A stretch of DNA of 64,000 nucleotides from Chryseobacterium sp. OSA05B (GCF_019970065.1 NZ_JAHXYH010000001.1:1-64000); one strand, 5' to 3'; counted from the first letter of the stretch, positions 45,010 to 54,405 are shown. Program-made: numbers and translations. Notes: generated by a model not told the origin, from the sequence alone.

Positions 45010-45391
45010 AGATAAAATAATTCAGAAGATCATTGATGATCAGAAAGATTTCCAGGAACTATCCGGGAATGATCTCAACCTCTACGGGATGATTTACCAA
45101 TCATTGGAGCAGAAGCCTGATGCAGGATTTCCACTAGGGTTTTCTGGTACAATCATCAGAAAAATTGAAATGAAAAAACAACGTCAATTCAATCTGAAAT
45201 TATATGCCTTGTTTTCAGTATTGCTTGTCATGTGCCTTGGTTTCCTCTTTACTTTTTTTAGTAGAGATCAGTTGTCAGTAATGATTTCGACAGTAATCGA
45301 ACACAAATACATGATTCTGTTTTTTGTGTTCATAGTCACATCAATTCAGCTAGCAAGCCATTTTTTCACCATAAAAAAATTGGAAAGATAA
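44996..45391 (+). CDS. Membrane protein, putative anti-sigma factor
   Basis: A 131-residue protein with a cytoplasmic N-terminal ~65 residues and two membrane helices (LYALFSVLLVMCLGFLFTFF and YMILFFVFIVTSIQLASHFF). It overlaps the sigma gene by 14 nt, the classic arrangement for an anti-sigma factor, but it lacks the zinc-binding HxxxCxxC motif. I start at the ATG at 44996; the upstream TTG is less likely. Confidence 0.65.
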   Translation: MDTHKDKIIQKIIDDQKDFQELSGNDLNLYGMIYQSLEQKPDAGFPLGFSGTIIRKIEMKKQRQFNLKLYALFSVLLVMCLGFLFTFFSRDQLSVMISTVIEHKYMILFFVFIVTSIQLASHFFTIKKLER

Positions 45392-45405
45392 TTCTCCCCA
45401 ATTTT

Positions 45406-45426
45406 ATTACTCATTACTCATTACTT
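45406..45426. repeat. Short heptad repeat, unit ATTACTC
   Basis: Three 7-mers (ATTACTC, ATTACTC, ATTACTT) lie between the putative anti-sigma gene and the convergent dehydrogenase gene. Confidence 0.8.
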
Positions 45427-45431
45427 ATGTT

Positions 45432-46409
45432 TTATCCTGTATACACCTCAGGATTGGCACAATAAGGTATTTTCTCGCCTTTAGAAAAAGCAATGATATT
45501 GTCAGCAGCTATTATTGCCATTCCGGTCCTCGCCTCGATGGTGGCAGAACCGATATGCGGCAGTACACAGACACTCGAAAGTTCTAAAAGCGGGCTTTCT
45601 TTGGACATCGGCTCAGGATTGGTAACATCTAAACCTGCTCCCCAGATCTGTTTTGAAATCAATGCTTCGTACAGATCTTTTTCATTCTGGAAACCGCCTC
45701 TAGCTGTATTAATGAAAATCGCATTGTCTTTCATTTTCGCAAAAACCTGTTCATTGAAAAGATCTTTCTGCTCAGGAGTGAAATTGGCATGAATACTGAG
45801 AACGTCGGATTGTTCAATCAGTTCTTCGAAAGAAACATAGGTGGCATCGAGCTCTTTTTCTGCTTCTTCATTCTGATGGCGGTTGTGATAAATAATATCC
45901 ATATCAAAGGCCTTTTGGGACTTTTTAGCCATTTCAAATCCGATTCTTCCCAATCCTAATATTCCCAAAGTTTTTCCGTACAACTCCTGCCCTAAAGCAT
46001 GCAACGGATCAAAGTCGCCCCAGTTGCCATCTTTTACTTTCTGAAAGTTATAACTTGCTCGCCTCGCCACCGACTGCATCAACAGAAAAGCGACATCAGA
46101 AGTAGCTTTACTGAGTACATCCGGTGTATTTCCCACAGGAATATTTCTACGGTTCGCTTCGTTAATATCAACATGATCGAAACCTACGGAATATAAAGCA
46201 ATCGTTTTTACGTTGGGACATTGACTGAAAAAATCTCTGTCGTATTTAAATTCTCCGCCCACGCTTAAAATAGCATCGTGGTTCCGGCAATAGATCAGCC
46301 ATTCGTCATGAGACAGATTTTCATGTTCCGGAATAAAAACTTCCAGTCCGGCTTCTTTCAGCATCTTGATTCCTGTTTCAGGAATTCTTCTGTTTACAAA
46401 TACTTTCAT
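45432..46409 (-). CDS. 2-hydroxyacid dehydrogenase (glyoxylate/D-glycerate type)
   Basis: A 325-residue D-isomer-specific 2-hydroxyacid dehydrogenase. The NAD(P) site GLGRIG is near residue 150. Catalytic Arg (TARGG), Glu (NPEPMS) and His (LPHIGSAT) are all present. The length and N-terminus (VNRRIPETGIKMLKEAGLEV) fit glyoxylate reductase/hydroxypyruvate reductase. It is monocistronic on the minus strand. Confidence 0.9.
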   Translation of the reverse strand: MKVFVNRRIPETGIKMLKEAGLEVFIPEHENLSHDEWLIYCRNHDAILSVGGEFKYDRDFFSQCPNVKTIALYSVGFDHVDINEANRRNIPVGNTPDVLSKATSDVAFLLMQSVARRASYNFQKVKDGNWGDFDPLHALGQELYGKTLGILGLGRIGFEMAKKSQKAFDMDIIYHNRHQNEEAEKELDATYVSFEELIEQSDVLSIHANFTPEQKDLFNEQVFAKMKDNAIFINTARGGFQNEKDLYEALISKQIWGAGLDVTNPEPMSKESPLLELSSVCVLPHIGSATIEARTGMAIIAADNIIAFSKGEKIPYCANPEVYTG

Positions 46410-46443
46410 TATTTATTTCGATTTAGTTTTCGGGTATTCCCAC

Positions 46444-46478
46444 AAAAAACCTCACTCCTGTTATAAGTGAGGTTCTTT
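46444..46478 (-). terminator. Terminator of the 46496 gene
   Basis: AACCTCACT and AGTGAGGTT form a stem around CCTGTTATA. On the minus strand a T run follows. Confidence 0.85.
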
Positions 46479-46495
46479 AACTTCTGTATTAAAAA

Positions 46496-46750
46496 TTACT
46501 GATGTTGATCTTTATTTTTGTCCCAGGCTTCTGAAGCCATCTCGTGAATTTCTTCCCAAACATCTTTTGCAGATTTCTGTGCATGAGCCATAAATCCCTG
46601 TTTGGTCGCTTCCTGATTCTTTGTTTTCATATCATTCATATAATCCTTCACCTGCTGCCCATAGCTTTCTACATGATATCCGGGATTATTATGCAGGTTT
46701 TTCTGAATATTGCTAAAGTCATGTGATGCTTTAAATCTATTCGTATCCAT
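46496..46750 (-). CDS. Small cytosolic protein, unknown function
   Basis: An 84-residue hydrophilic, probably helical protein (NIQKNLHNNPGYHVESYGQQVKDYM, EATKQGFMAHAQKSAKDVWEEIHEM in part). It is His/Lys/Asp-rich with no membrane segment. It resembles small stress-type proteins of Flavobacteria, but no family is assigned. It has its own terminator. Confidence 0.55.
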   Translation of the reverse strand: MDTNRFKASHDFSNIQKNLHNNPGYHVESYGQQVKDYMNDMKTKNQEATKQGFMAHAQKSAKDVWEEIHEMASEAWDKNKDQHQ

Positions 46751-46848
46751 AATAATACAATTTAAGTGATTAGGTAGTGTACTGAATTCAATTACTATTC
46801 CGAACCGGTCTTAAAGTTTATTAAAATGTTAGATTTTTTTAAACCATT

Positions 46849-46999
46849 AAAGGCACAAAAGATTTTATAACACTTTAATTTATCTGAAGTTTAAATTCAT
46901 ACTGCAAAAAAGTACACTCAACTTTTTATGAAAATAATTGATTTTCTACTTAGTTGCTCTAAAGTGTTAAATGAATTAAAAATTTTGAAACCTTTGTGG
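46849..46999. repeat. MITE-like inverted-repeat element M3
   Basis: The left half runs AAAGGCACAAAAGATTTT then ATAACACTTTAA. The right half runs inverted, TAAAGTGTTAAATG then AATTTTGAAACCTTTGTGG. It is an imperfect hairpin of ~150 bp, AT-rich inside, with no gene. Confidence 0.55.
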
Positions 47000-47010
47000 C
47001 TAAAATATCA

Positions 47011-47661
47011 TTAATGATTTGTATCTCCCAACATAGGAACAAATTTGTAAGCCCCAAATTCTTCTTTTTCAAACTGAGTGGGAGCCGTTTTTGTAAACCT
47101 GTACAGGATCTGCTCATCAGTAGGACCTAATGGAATGACCATTTTTCCACCCATATTCAGCTGTTTAAGTAATTCTGTCGGCAACACTGATGCACCACAG
47201 GTCACAATGATCTTGTCAAAAGGAGCAAACGTAGGAAGTCCGGCAAAACCATCCCCGAAACTTTGAAATTTCGGACTTAAATGCAGCTCACGGAACTTCT
47301 TTTTTGAAAAATCAAAAAGATCTTTCTGCCTTTCTACCGTATAAACCAAGGCTTTCATTGCTAACAAAACTGCGGTCTGGTATCCACATCCGGTTCCGAT
47401 CTCCAGCACTTTTTCTCCTGGCTTCACCTGCAACAGTTCAGACTGCTCAGCGACGGTTGAAGGATGAGAAATAGTCTGGTGTGATAAAATGGGAAATGCG
47501 CGGTCTTCGTAGGCGAAATCCTCAAAAATGCTCTCGATAAAAAGGTGTCTCGGAACCTGACTCATTGCCGAAAGTACATTCTCATCCGATATCCCGATCT
47601 TATGTCTTAAATATTCAACTAAGATTTTTCTTTTTCCTTTATGTACAAACGAATCATGCAT
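47011..47661 (-). CDS. pcm: Protein-L-isoaspartate O-methyltransferase
   Basis: A 216-residue SAM-dependent methyltransferase that repairs isoaspartyl residues in damaged proteins. The SAM site EIGTGCGYQTAVL, the preceding TISHPSTVAEQSELL and the later VTCGASVLP match the family. The open frame extends upstream to 47787, but the conserved MHDSFVHKGKRK begins at the ATG ending at 47661; the ATG one codon earlier is also possible. It is divergent from the 47801 gene. Confidence 0.93.
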   Translation of the reverse strand: MHDSFVHKGKRKILVEYLRHKIGISDENVLSAMSQVPRHLFIESIFEDFAYEDRAFPILSHQTISHPSTVAEQSELLQVKPGEKVLEIGTGCGYQTAVLLAMKALVYTVERQKDLFDFSKKKFRELHLSPKFQSFGDGFAGLPTFAPFDKIIVTCGASVLPTELLKQLNMGGKMVIPLGPTDEQILYRFTKTAPTQFEKEEFGAYKFVPMLGDTNH

Positions 47662-47800
47662 CATTGGTAAGATAGTAGTTATTAGGTTGCGTGTAGTAGT
47701 TTCTACAAAAGTAAAAAAACTATCAATACTTATCAACCTAAATGCAACAAGGTATTTCCTAATACCTAAAATTCTTATCTTTACCAAAATAAAAAAATCT

Positions 47801-48763
47801 ATGTTAAAAGCAGGTTTGGTAGGTGCCGGACATCTGGGAAAGATCCATTTAAGACTTCTTAACCAGTCAGATAAGTACGAGCTGGTAGGTTTCCACGATA
47901 AAGATATTGAAAACGGAAAAAAGATAGAAGCTGAATTCGGATATAAATATTTTGAAAATTTTGATGAACTTCTTGGGCAGATCGATATGCTGGATATTGT
48001 GACGCCTACTGTATATCATTATGATTATGCTCTAAAAGCGATTGAGAAAAAGCTTCATTTTTTCATTGAAAAACCAGTGACCCAAACCCTTGAGCAGGCT
48101 GAAGAAATCCTTCATAAATGTCAGGAAAATGGCATCAAAGCACAGGTAGGACATGTTGAAAGATACAACCCCGCATTTATTGCTACAAAGGAATATATCA
48201 ATAATCCGATGTTTATTGAAATCCACAGGCTGGCAGAATTCAACCCGAGAGGAACGGATGTTTCTGTTGTTTTGGATTTAATGATTCACGATCTGGATAT
48301 TTTATTGAGTATGGCGAAATCCAAGGTTAAAAATATTCATGCCAGTGGTGTTTGTGTAGTAAGCAAAACTCCTGATATCGCGAATGCAAGAATAGAGTTT
48401 GAAAATGGGTGTGTAGCGAATCTTACTACTTCCAGAATTTCAATGAAAGCCATGAGAAAAAGCCGTTTCTTCCAGAAAGATGCGTACATCTCTGTAGATT
48501 TCCTGGAGAAAAAAGCGGAAGTGATCAGAATGAAAGATGCTCCTGAAAACCCTACTCCTTTTGATATGATCATTGAAAATGCAGATGGAGAAAAGAACCA
48601 GATTCTGTTTGAATACCCTGACATTCAGCCTAATAATGCTATTCTTGATGAATTAAATTCTTTTGCAGATGCAATCACCGACGGTAAAAATGTAGAAGTT
48701 TCTCTTGAAGACGGAACCGAAGCTTTAAAAGTTGCCCTTGAAATTGTAAAACTGATTTCTTAA
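47801..48763 (+). CDS. Gfo/Idh/MocA family oxidoreductase
   Basis: A 320-residue NAD(P)-dependent oxidoreductase. The Rossmann motif GLVGAGHLGKIH starts at residue 5. EKPVTQTLEQAEEI carries the conserved Lys of the family, and VLDLMIHDLDILLS the conserved His. The substrate (often a sugar or sugar nucleotide) cannot be read. I start at 47801 because the Rossmann fold begins at once; the upstream open frame is shadow. A hairpin terminator follows. Confidence 0.9.
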   Translation: MLKAGLVGAGHLGKIHLRLLNQSDKYELVGFHDKDIENGKKIEAEFGYKYFENFDELLGQIDMLDIVTPTVYHYDYALKAIEKKLHFFIEKPVTQTLEQAEEILHKCQENGIKAQVGHVERYNPAFIATKEYINNPMFIEIHRLAEFNPRGTDVSVVLDLMIHDLDILLSMAKSKVKNIHASGVCVVSKTPDIANARIEFENGCVANLTTSRISMKAMRKSRFFQKDAYISVDFLEKKAEVIRMKDAPENPTPFDMIIENADGEKNQILFEYPDIQPNNAILDELNSFADAITDGKNVEVSLEDGTEALKVALEIVKLIS

Positions 48764-48788
48764 AAAGATCTCAATATAACTTCATAAA

Positions 48789-48824
48789 AGGCTGTCATGG
48801 TATACATGACAGCCTGTTTTATTT
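48789..48824 (+). terminator. Rho-independent terminator
   Basis: AGGCTGTCATG and CATGACAGCCT form an 11-bp stem around GTATA, followed by GTTTTATTTT. Confidence 0.9.
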
Positions 48825-48924
48825 TAACCCTACCATTTGGCATAGGTTGTTTTTATTTTTACAATTCATTGAAAATAATCTGTTTTTGTTACATTATATT
48901 AATCTTTGTTCTGGATTTTTTAAA

Positions 48925-48932
48925 TATATTTG
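48925..48932 (+). promoter_or_regulatory. -7 box of the GH5 gene
   Basis: TATATTTG matches TAnnTTTG; a TTG at 48906-48908 is a fitting -33 element, 16 bp upstream. The ATG is at 48991. Confidence 0.5.
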
Positions 48933-48990
48933 TCTTTCTTAAAATAATTATTCTATAATCCTCTCCTATAAATTAAATATATAATTCCAT

Positions 48991-50721
48991 ATGAAAAGAG
49001 CCATCCTATTATCCACCCTATTATTGTCTCAATTTGGGACATCCCAATTATTAAAAACCGACGGACAGAAAATAATAAATGACAAAGGTGAAAATATTCA
49101 GCTGCGGGGTCTGGGTCTCGGCGGATGGATGCTTCAGGAAGGTTATATGCTGAAAACGGCTGATTTTGCCGGTCCACAATACAAGATCAAGGAAAAGATT
49201 TCTGAATTAATTGGTGAAGACGGAATGAAGGAATTCTATAAAGCTTATCTTAAAAACGGCATTACCAGACAGGATATCGATTTTCTGGCTAAAGCCGGTT
49301 TCAATTCCATAAGGCTGCCGATGCATTATGATCTGTATACGCTTCCTATTGAAAAAGAGTCCGTAAAAGGACAAAATACCTGGCTGGAAGAAGGTTTTAA
49401 AATGACAGATGATTTGCTGAAATGGTGTGCTGCCAATAAAATATATCTGATTCTGGATCTTCATGCAGCTCCGGGAGGACAGGGAAATGATGTCAATATT
49501 TCAGATAATGATAAAACAAAGCCGTCACTTTGGGAAAATACGGACAACCAGAAAAAAACAATCGCATTATGGAAAAAGCTTGCCGAAAGATATAAAGATG
49601 AGCCCTGGATCGGAGGCTACGACCTGATCAATGAACCGAATATTAATTTCACAGGAAAAAATCCGAACGGTACCGATGAAATGTCCAATGCCCCACTCTG
49701 GAAACTTCAGAAAGAAATTACAGCAGCCATCCGTGAAACAGATAAAAAGCACCTCATATTCATTGAAGGAAACGGATGGGGAAATAACTACAACGGATTG
49801 ATTCCTCTTTGGGACAGCAATATAGCGTTCAGCTTCCATAAATACTGGAATTATAACAATGATGAGACCATCCAGTCTATCCTTGAACTCAGAAAAAAAC
49901 ATAATATTCCAATCTGGTTTGGAGAAACCGGAGAAAATTCAAATGTGTGGTTTACGGAGCTGATCCAGCTTCTGGACAAACATAATATAGGCTATGCATT
50001 CTGGCCTATGAAAAAGATCGATAATATTGCAGGAATCACCAACGTCAAGATCACTCCTGACTATGAAAAACTTCTGAATTATTGGAAAAACGGAGGTGAA
50101 AAACCGTCTAAAGATTTTGCCACGAAAGCATTGATGCAGATTGCAGAAAATTATAAATTCAGCAATGTTGAAATCAAAAATGATGTTATTGATGCTATGT
50201 TCAGACAGGTAACCGACGACACGACAAAACCGTTCAAAAACCATCAGGTTCCGGGAAGAATATTTGCATCCGAGTATGATTTGGGAAGAATGGGTTCGGC
50301 TTATCTGGATCATGATTTTGTCAATCTTTGGGTAAGTGATCCTAAGAAAAGATCTGAATGGAATTCCGGACAGCAAATGAGAAATGACGGTGTAGACATT
50401 TATCTCTGTCATGATGCTATTACCAATCAATATTATGTGGGAAAAACGGAAACGGGAGAATGGCTTCAGTATACCGTTACTGTAAAATCCGAGAAAAATT
50501 ATACGTTCAATATCCGATATTCAGGCAGCAATGATACCAATATTAAGCTTGAAGATGCGTCAGGAAAACAACTGGCCAATGTTTCACTGTCGTCTACCGG
50601 TGGAGAAGAAAACTGGAAAACAGTATCCGTTAAAAATGTCCCGCTGAAGAAAGGAACAAACAAAATCAGGCTTCGATTTGAAGGCAACGGTTCGAATCTT
50701 AATTATTTTGAAATACAATAA
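48991..50721 (+). CDS. Secreted GH5 family glycosidase with C-terminal CBM
   Basis: A 576-residue secreted enzyme (signal peptide ends near TSQ). The GH5 domain (about residues 20-370) has LGLGGWMLQEG, the acid/base Glu215 in LINEPN and the nucleophile Glu312 in FGETGEN. A linker follows, then a beta-sandwich module (about 440-576) resembling CBM6. It probably cleaves beta-glucans or a similar polysaccharide, but GH5 subfamily and specificity cannot be read. It is followed by a hairpin and the beta-lactamase gene. Confidence 0.85.
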   Translation: MKRAILLSTLLLSQFGTSQLLKTDGQKIINDKGENIQLRGLGLGGWMLQEGYMLKTADFAGPQYKIKEKISELIGEDGMKEFYKAYLKNGITRQDIDFLAKAGFNSIRLPMHYDLYTLPIEKESVKGQNTWLEEGFKMTDDLLKWCAANKIYLILDLHAAPGGQGNDVNISDNDKTKPSLWENTDNQKKTIALWKKLAERYKDEPWIGGYDLINEPNINFTGKNPNGTDEMSNAPLWKLQKEITAAIRETDKKHLIFIEGNGWGNNYNGLIPLWDSNIAFSFHKYWNYNNDETIQSILELRKKHNIPIWFGETGENSNVWFTELIQLLDKHNIGYAFWPMKKIDNIAGITNVKITPDYEKLLNYWKNGGEKPSKDFATKALMQIAENYKFSNVEIKNDVIDAMFRQVTDDTTKPFKNHQVPGRIFASEYDLGRMGSAYLDHDFVNLWVSDPKKRSEWNSGQQMRNDGVDIYLCHDAITNQYYVGKTETGEWLQYTVTVKSEKNYTFNIRYSGSNDTNIKLEDASGKQLANVSLSSTGGEENWKTVSVKNVPLKKGTNKIRLRFEGNGSNLNYFEIQ

Positions 50722-50738
50722 TAATTATCTTAAATTGC

Positions 50739-50772
50739 AGATCCCTTTTAGCGTCTAAAAGGGATCTTCTTT
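50739..50772 (+). terminator. Hairpin between the GH5 and beta-lactamase genes
   Basis: AGATCCCTTTTA and TAAAAGGGATCT form a 12-bp stem around GCGTC, followed by TCTTTT. It ends 14 nt before the beta-lactamase ATG, leaving no room for a promoter between them. Confidence 0.8.
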
Positions 50773-50785
50773 TAAGCTGTATACT

Positions 50786-51664
50786 ATGAAAAAAATAGGA
50801 CTTTTCTTTCTTCTGATCTCGGTACTTGCAACGGCTCAGAAATCTGTTTTGGAGCAAAAAATAAATGCCATTACAGAAGGAAAAAAAGCAACCGTTGGAG
50901 TTTCAGTTCTTGGGTTCGAAAATAATTTTAAATATAGCAAAAACGGGGATCAACCACTTCCGACTTTAAGTGTATTCAAATTTCATATTGCCTGTACAGT
51001 ACTGGATCTTGTCGATCGGGGAAAGCTGTCTCTGAATCAGAAACTTTTCTTCAAAAAGGAAGATATGCTCGAAAACACCTGGTCGCCAATTCGTGAGAAA
51101 TATCCAGATGCCAATATTTCACTGTCTTTGGGTGAAGTACTTGATTACACCGTTGCATTAAGTGATAATAATGGCTGTGACGTCTTACTTAAACTTATCG
51201 GAGGCACACAGACTGTTCAGAAGTTCATGGATTCGAAAGGAGTAAAAGGATTTCAGATCAAACACAACGAAGCTGAGATGCATAAAAGCGGGAAGGCTTT
51301 GTATGAGAATTACAGTACACCCCGGTCTGCCATACAGGTTCTGAAAAAATTCTATGACGGAAAACTTCTTACCAAAAAATCAACAGATTATCTCATGAAG
51401 ATTATGATCGGAACCAAAACCGGTACGAATAAAATTGTTGAACAGCTTCCCAAAAATACTCCGGTAGCCCACAAAACCGGTTCTTCGGGGAAAAATGACA
51501 ACGGACTTACCATCGCAGAAAATGACATGGGAATTATCACTCTTCCGAACGGAAATCATTACGCAATTGCCATATTTGTAAACGATTCCATGGAAACAGA
51601 TGCCGTGAACTGTAAAATGGTTTCAGATATTTCCAAAGCGGTCTGGGATGATTTTAATAAGTAA
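50786..51664 (+). CDS. Class A beta-lactamase (Chryseobacterium type)
   Basis: A 292-residue serine beta-lactamase with a signal peptide (SVLATAQ). The active-site SVFK (Ser62, Lys65), SDN (126-128), a Glu in HNEAEMH (the Glu166 equivalent, 162 or 164) and HKTGS (Lys230) are present and spaced as in class A. The family matches the chromosomal CIA/CGA-like enzymes of Chryseobacterium in sequence style; the variant cannot be named. It hydrolyses beta-lactams in the periplasm. The upstream hairpin may limit read-through from the GH5 gene. Confidence 0.92.
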   Translation: MKKIGLFFLLISVLATAQKSVLEQKINAITEGKKATVGVSVLGFENNFKYSKNGDQPLPTLSVFKFHIACTVLDLVDRGKLSLNQKLFFKKEDMLENTWSPIREKYPDANISLSLGEVLDYTVALSDNNGCDVLLKLIGGTQTVQKFMDSKGVKGFQIKHNEAEMHKSGKALYENYSTPRSAIQVLKKFYDGKLLTKKSTDYLMKIMIGTKTGTNKIVEQLPKNTPVAHKTGSSGKNDNGLTIAENDMGIITLPNGNHYAIAIFVNDSMETDAVNCKMVSDISKAVWDDFNK

Positions 51665-51734
51665 AATATTAAGCTTATTTTTAAAGCTGAAAAACCGGTA
51701 GAATTTCATTTCTTCAATCCGGAAAACCATCGAT

Positions 51735-52145
51735 ATGAAAAAAATTGTATTAACAACATTTTTGTTCTGTTCTGCCTTCTTTTTTTCACAAAAGAGTATG
51801 AGCTATGTACGCGTAAGCTATGGCAGCATCTGCTGTGGAACACCCTCCACAAAGCCAGTGACAGATTATCTGAAAAAGTTTGAGAAAAGCAATAAGCTAA
51901 AGGCCTTTGAAGTCTTAAAACAGGGCGGATTGGGGAGAGAAGGTGAATTTAATTTATATATAGGAACGGATAAGTTGGGTAAAAAACAGAAAACAGCTTT
52001 TGCCAAAGGCCTTCAGTCCGTTATTACTTCACAAAACAAAATCAGAAAACAGGACAGTGACGGTAGCGTTCATTTTGATCCGGCGGTGACTGTTTATAAA
52101 TCTGACCTGACGGACATTAAAAATTTAACTATCTATAAAAAATAA
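51735..52145 (+). CDS. Secreted protein of unknown function
   Basis: A 136-residue protein with a signal peptide (SAFFFSQ). The mature part contains SYGSICCGTPSTKPV with a Cys pair and ends in SDLTDIKNLTIYK. It lies 70 bp after the beta-lactamase gene and 8 bp before the dehydrogenase gene. No family is recognised. Confidence 0.6.
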   Translation: MKKIVLTTFLFCSAFFFSQKSMSYVRVSYGSICCGTPSTKPVTDYLKKFEKSNKLKAFEVLKQGGLGREGEFNLYIGTDKLGKKQKTAFAKGLQSVITSQNKIRKQDSDGSVHFDPAVTVYKSDLTDIKNLTIYKK

Positions 52146-52153
52146 AAGAAAAA

Positions 52154-53047
52154 ATGATCAAAAACATTGTAGTTATTGGAGCTGGAACCATGGGGAACGG
52201 TATTGCGCATACTTTTGCACAAAGCGGATTCAAAGTCAATCTGGTAGACGTATCTCAGGATGCACTGGACAGAGGACTGAAAACAATTACAACGAACCTT
52301 GACAGAATCATTGCAAAGGGAAACCTTACAGAAGAGCAAAAAGCTGAAACATTAGGAAATATCAGCACTTTTACACAACTTCAGGATGCTGCGGGAAGTG
52401 CAGACCTTATCGTAGAAGCGGCTACTGAAAATCAGGATCTGAAACTGAAGATCTTCGGACAAATGGATGAACTGGCACCTGCCAACTGTATCCTGGCGAC
52501 CAATACGTCTTCTATTTCCATCACAAAGATCGCTGCGGCTACCAAGAGAGCTGATAAAGTGATCGGGATGCATTTTATGAATCCGGTTCCTATCATGAAA
52601 CTGGTAGAAATCATCAAAGGATATTCTACATCTAAAGAGACTTTCGATGCGATTTACGATATGAGTAAGACCTTAGGGAAAGTTCCTGTAGAAGTGAACG
52701 ATTATCCCGGTTTCGTAGCGAACAGAATTCTTATGCCAATGATCAACGAATCTATTGAAACGCTTTACAACGGAGTGGCTGGCGTAGAAGAAATCGATAC
52801 GGTAATGAAGCTTGGAATGGCACATCCGATGGGACCTCTTCAACTGGCAGATTTTATAGGTCTTGACATCTGTCTTGCGATTCTTAATGTAATGTATGAC
52901 GGTTTCAAAAATCCTAAGTATGCTCCTAACCCGCTTCTTGTGAACATGGTAATGGCAGGAAAACTGGGGGTAAAGTCCGGTGAAGGTTTCTACGATTATT
53001 CAGAAAGCAAAAAAGCTGAAAAAGTTTCAAAAATGTTTTTGAAATAA
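52154..53047 (+). CDS. 3-hydroxyacyl-CoA (3-hydroxybutyryl-CoA) dehydrogenase
   Basis: A 297-residue single-domain enzyme that oxidises 3-hydroxyacyl-CoA using NAD. The NAD motif VIGAGTMGNGIA is at residues 6-17, the catalytic His is in GMHFMNPVP, and PGFVANRIL and MGPLQLADFIGLD are family signatures. It acts in fatty-acid or phenylacetate-type breakdown. It begins 8 nt after the secreted protein gene and is 4 nt upstream of the membrane protein gene. Confidence 0.93.
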   Translation: MIKNIVVIGAGTMGNGIAHTFAQSGFKVNLVDVSQDALDRGLKTITTNLDRIIAKGNLTEEQKAETLGNISTFTQLQDAAGSADLIVEAATENQDLKLKIFGQMDELAPANCILATNTSSISITKIAAATKRADKVIGMHFMNPVPIMKLVEIIKGYSTSKETFDAIYDMSKTLGKVPVEVNDYPGFVANRILMPMINESIETLYNGVAGVEEIDTVMKLGMAHPMGPLQLADFIGLDICLAILNVMYDGFKNPKYAPNPLLVNMVMAGKLGVKSGEGFYDYSESKKAEKVSKMFLK

Positions 53048-53051
53048 CTGA

Positions 53052-54368
53052 ATGAAATTAAAGGAAAGAAATATTCAGATAGCAATGGTCATCGTTACAG
53101 TAATGATGACCATTCTTCGTTTTATGCTGAATGAAAAAGGAAGAATAAATCCCGATTCCATACGGTTTATGAGATTTGCGCATGTTCTCCCGACCATTGA
53201 CAATACCACCACCCCGATGGGCTATCCCGTTGGCATCAGGCTGTTTACTTTTCTGGGGTTCGATGAGTTCTGGGGAAGTAAAGCACTCGGCATTGCAGCT
53301 TATCTTTTTATTGTTTATTTCTGCTGGAAAAAAGATTTTTATAAACGCGAAGCCATTGCTGTAGGCGGATTGTTCAGCTTTGTTTCACTATTTGCATACA
53401 CGATGAGTGAAGCCCTTATTCTTCCTCTTGTCTTTTTATTTCTGTACACTGCCTCGCAGATCATTACAGGAAAACTTGAAAAAGGAAAGGCTGTTTTTTA
53501 TCTTTCCCTATCGTTAATTGCTCTTTATAATATCAGATACAGCGCGTTATTCTTTATCGGAGGAACCGGTCTTTACGGGTTGTTGTTTTTGAGAAGAAAA
53601 TATTCATCCGTATTTATTGTTTCCGGTATCATAGGACTCCTGTTTGTTGGGGCTTATAAGCTTTTATTTATTGATTATTTTAATGAAAATTATGTGCAGC
53701 AGGCTTTATCCGTTGGCATACACCCTACTTCTCAACTGCTGACAGAATTGATGCAGGGATTAGCCACTTCATTGAATCCATTCATTCATATTGCAGATCC
53801 CCGCGGCGGATTTATCAATTATGGGATTTATGGCATTGGTGCGCTGAATATTCTCCTGATGATTTACCTCTTTGTAAGAAATAAACTGTCTGACACTGAG
53901 TGGTTCTTTACGATCATCAGTATTTCGGGTATTGTATGCTCTTATTTTGTCCAGTATTTTTATTCTGTAAATCCTATTGATTACAGAATTTTAGGGCCTT
54001 TTACCATTCCGGTATGGGTGATTTATTTTAACCGTCTGTTCAGGATTTTCAACTTTAAAACGTATGCGATTACCGCATTGAGCTTGTTGTCCGGGCTGGC
54101 TTTCACCTGGCTGTCAAAAGGAAACTATCTTGAAAACAGAAAAGCGGTGTCCGATTTTTTAAAAAGTGAGAAACTGGACAAAGTTCCCATACAGTTTTAT
54201 GTTTTAAAAGAAGAGAGTCTGGAAAAAATACAGGTGGCAGAACTTTTAAGTACGGTAAATTCAGATATTACCCTTACGTTCAAGCCTGAAGATACGCTCC
54301 GCAGAACCACACTCACAAGGTATAAAGTTTTGCAAAAAATTAAAATCGACAAGAACAAATATCAATAA
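53052..54368 (+). CDS. Polytopic membrane protein, GT-C-like
   Basis: A 438-residue protein with about ten membrane helices. The early loop INPDSIRFMRFAHVLP and TPMGYPVGIRLF between helices 1 and 2 recalls the acidic-residue loop of GT-C glycosyltransferases, and a large C-terminal loop follows. A lipid-linked sugar transferase role is therefore possible but unproven. It starts 4 nt after the 3-hydroxyacyl-CoA dehydrogenase gene, so the two are cotranscribed although no functional link is obvious. Confidence 0.6.
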   Translation: MKLKERNIQIAMVIVTVMMTILRFMLNEKGRINPDSIRFMRFAHVLPTIDNTTTPMGYPVGIRLFTFLGFDEFWGSKALGIAAYLFIVYFCWKKDFYKREAIAVGGLFSFVSLFAYTMSEALILPLVFLFLYTASQIITGKLEKGKAVFYLSLSLIALYNIRYSALFFIGGTGLYGLLFLRRKYSSVFIVSGIIGLLFVGAYKLLFIDYFNENYVQQALSVGIHPTSQLLTELMQGLATSLNPFIHIADPRGGFINYGIYGIGALNILLMIYLFVRNKLSDTEWFFTIISISGIVCSYFVQYFYSVNPIDYRILGPFTIPVWVIYFNRLFRIFNFKTYAITALSLLSGLAFTWLSKGNYLENRKAVSDFLKSEKLDKVPIQFYVLKEESLEKIQVAELLSTVNSDITLTFKPEDTLRRTTLTRYKVLQKIKIDKNKYQ

Positions 54369-54374
54369 TTTTAT

Positions 54375-54382
54375 TATCTTTG
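54375..54382 (+). promoter_or_regulatory. -7 box of the small acidic protein gene
   Basis: TATCTTTG matches TAnnTTTG and lies 23 nt before the ATG at 54406, just after the stop of the upstream gene. Confidence 0.5.
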
Positions 54383-54405
54383 ATTAAAGTTAAAATATTT
54401 AAAAA

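Noticed and set aside
44024-45391. FecI/FecR-type iron sigma system
   Set aside because: The membrane protein lacks the FecR domain and the nearby barrel gene is of the OMP_b-brl_3 type.
47662-47787. N-terminal extension of pcm
   Set aside because: It overlaps the divergent promoter region, and the conserved sequence begins at the ATG ending at 47661 or one codon earlier.
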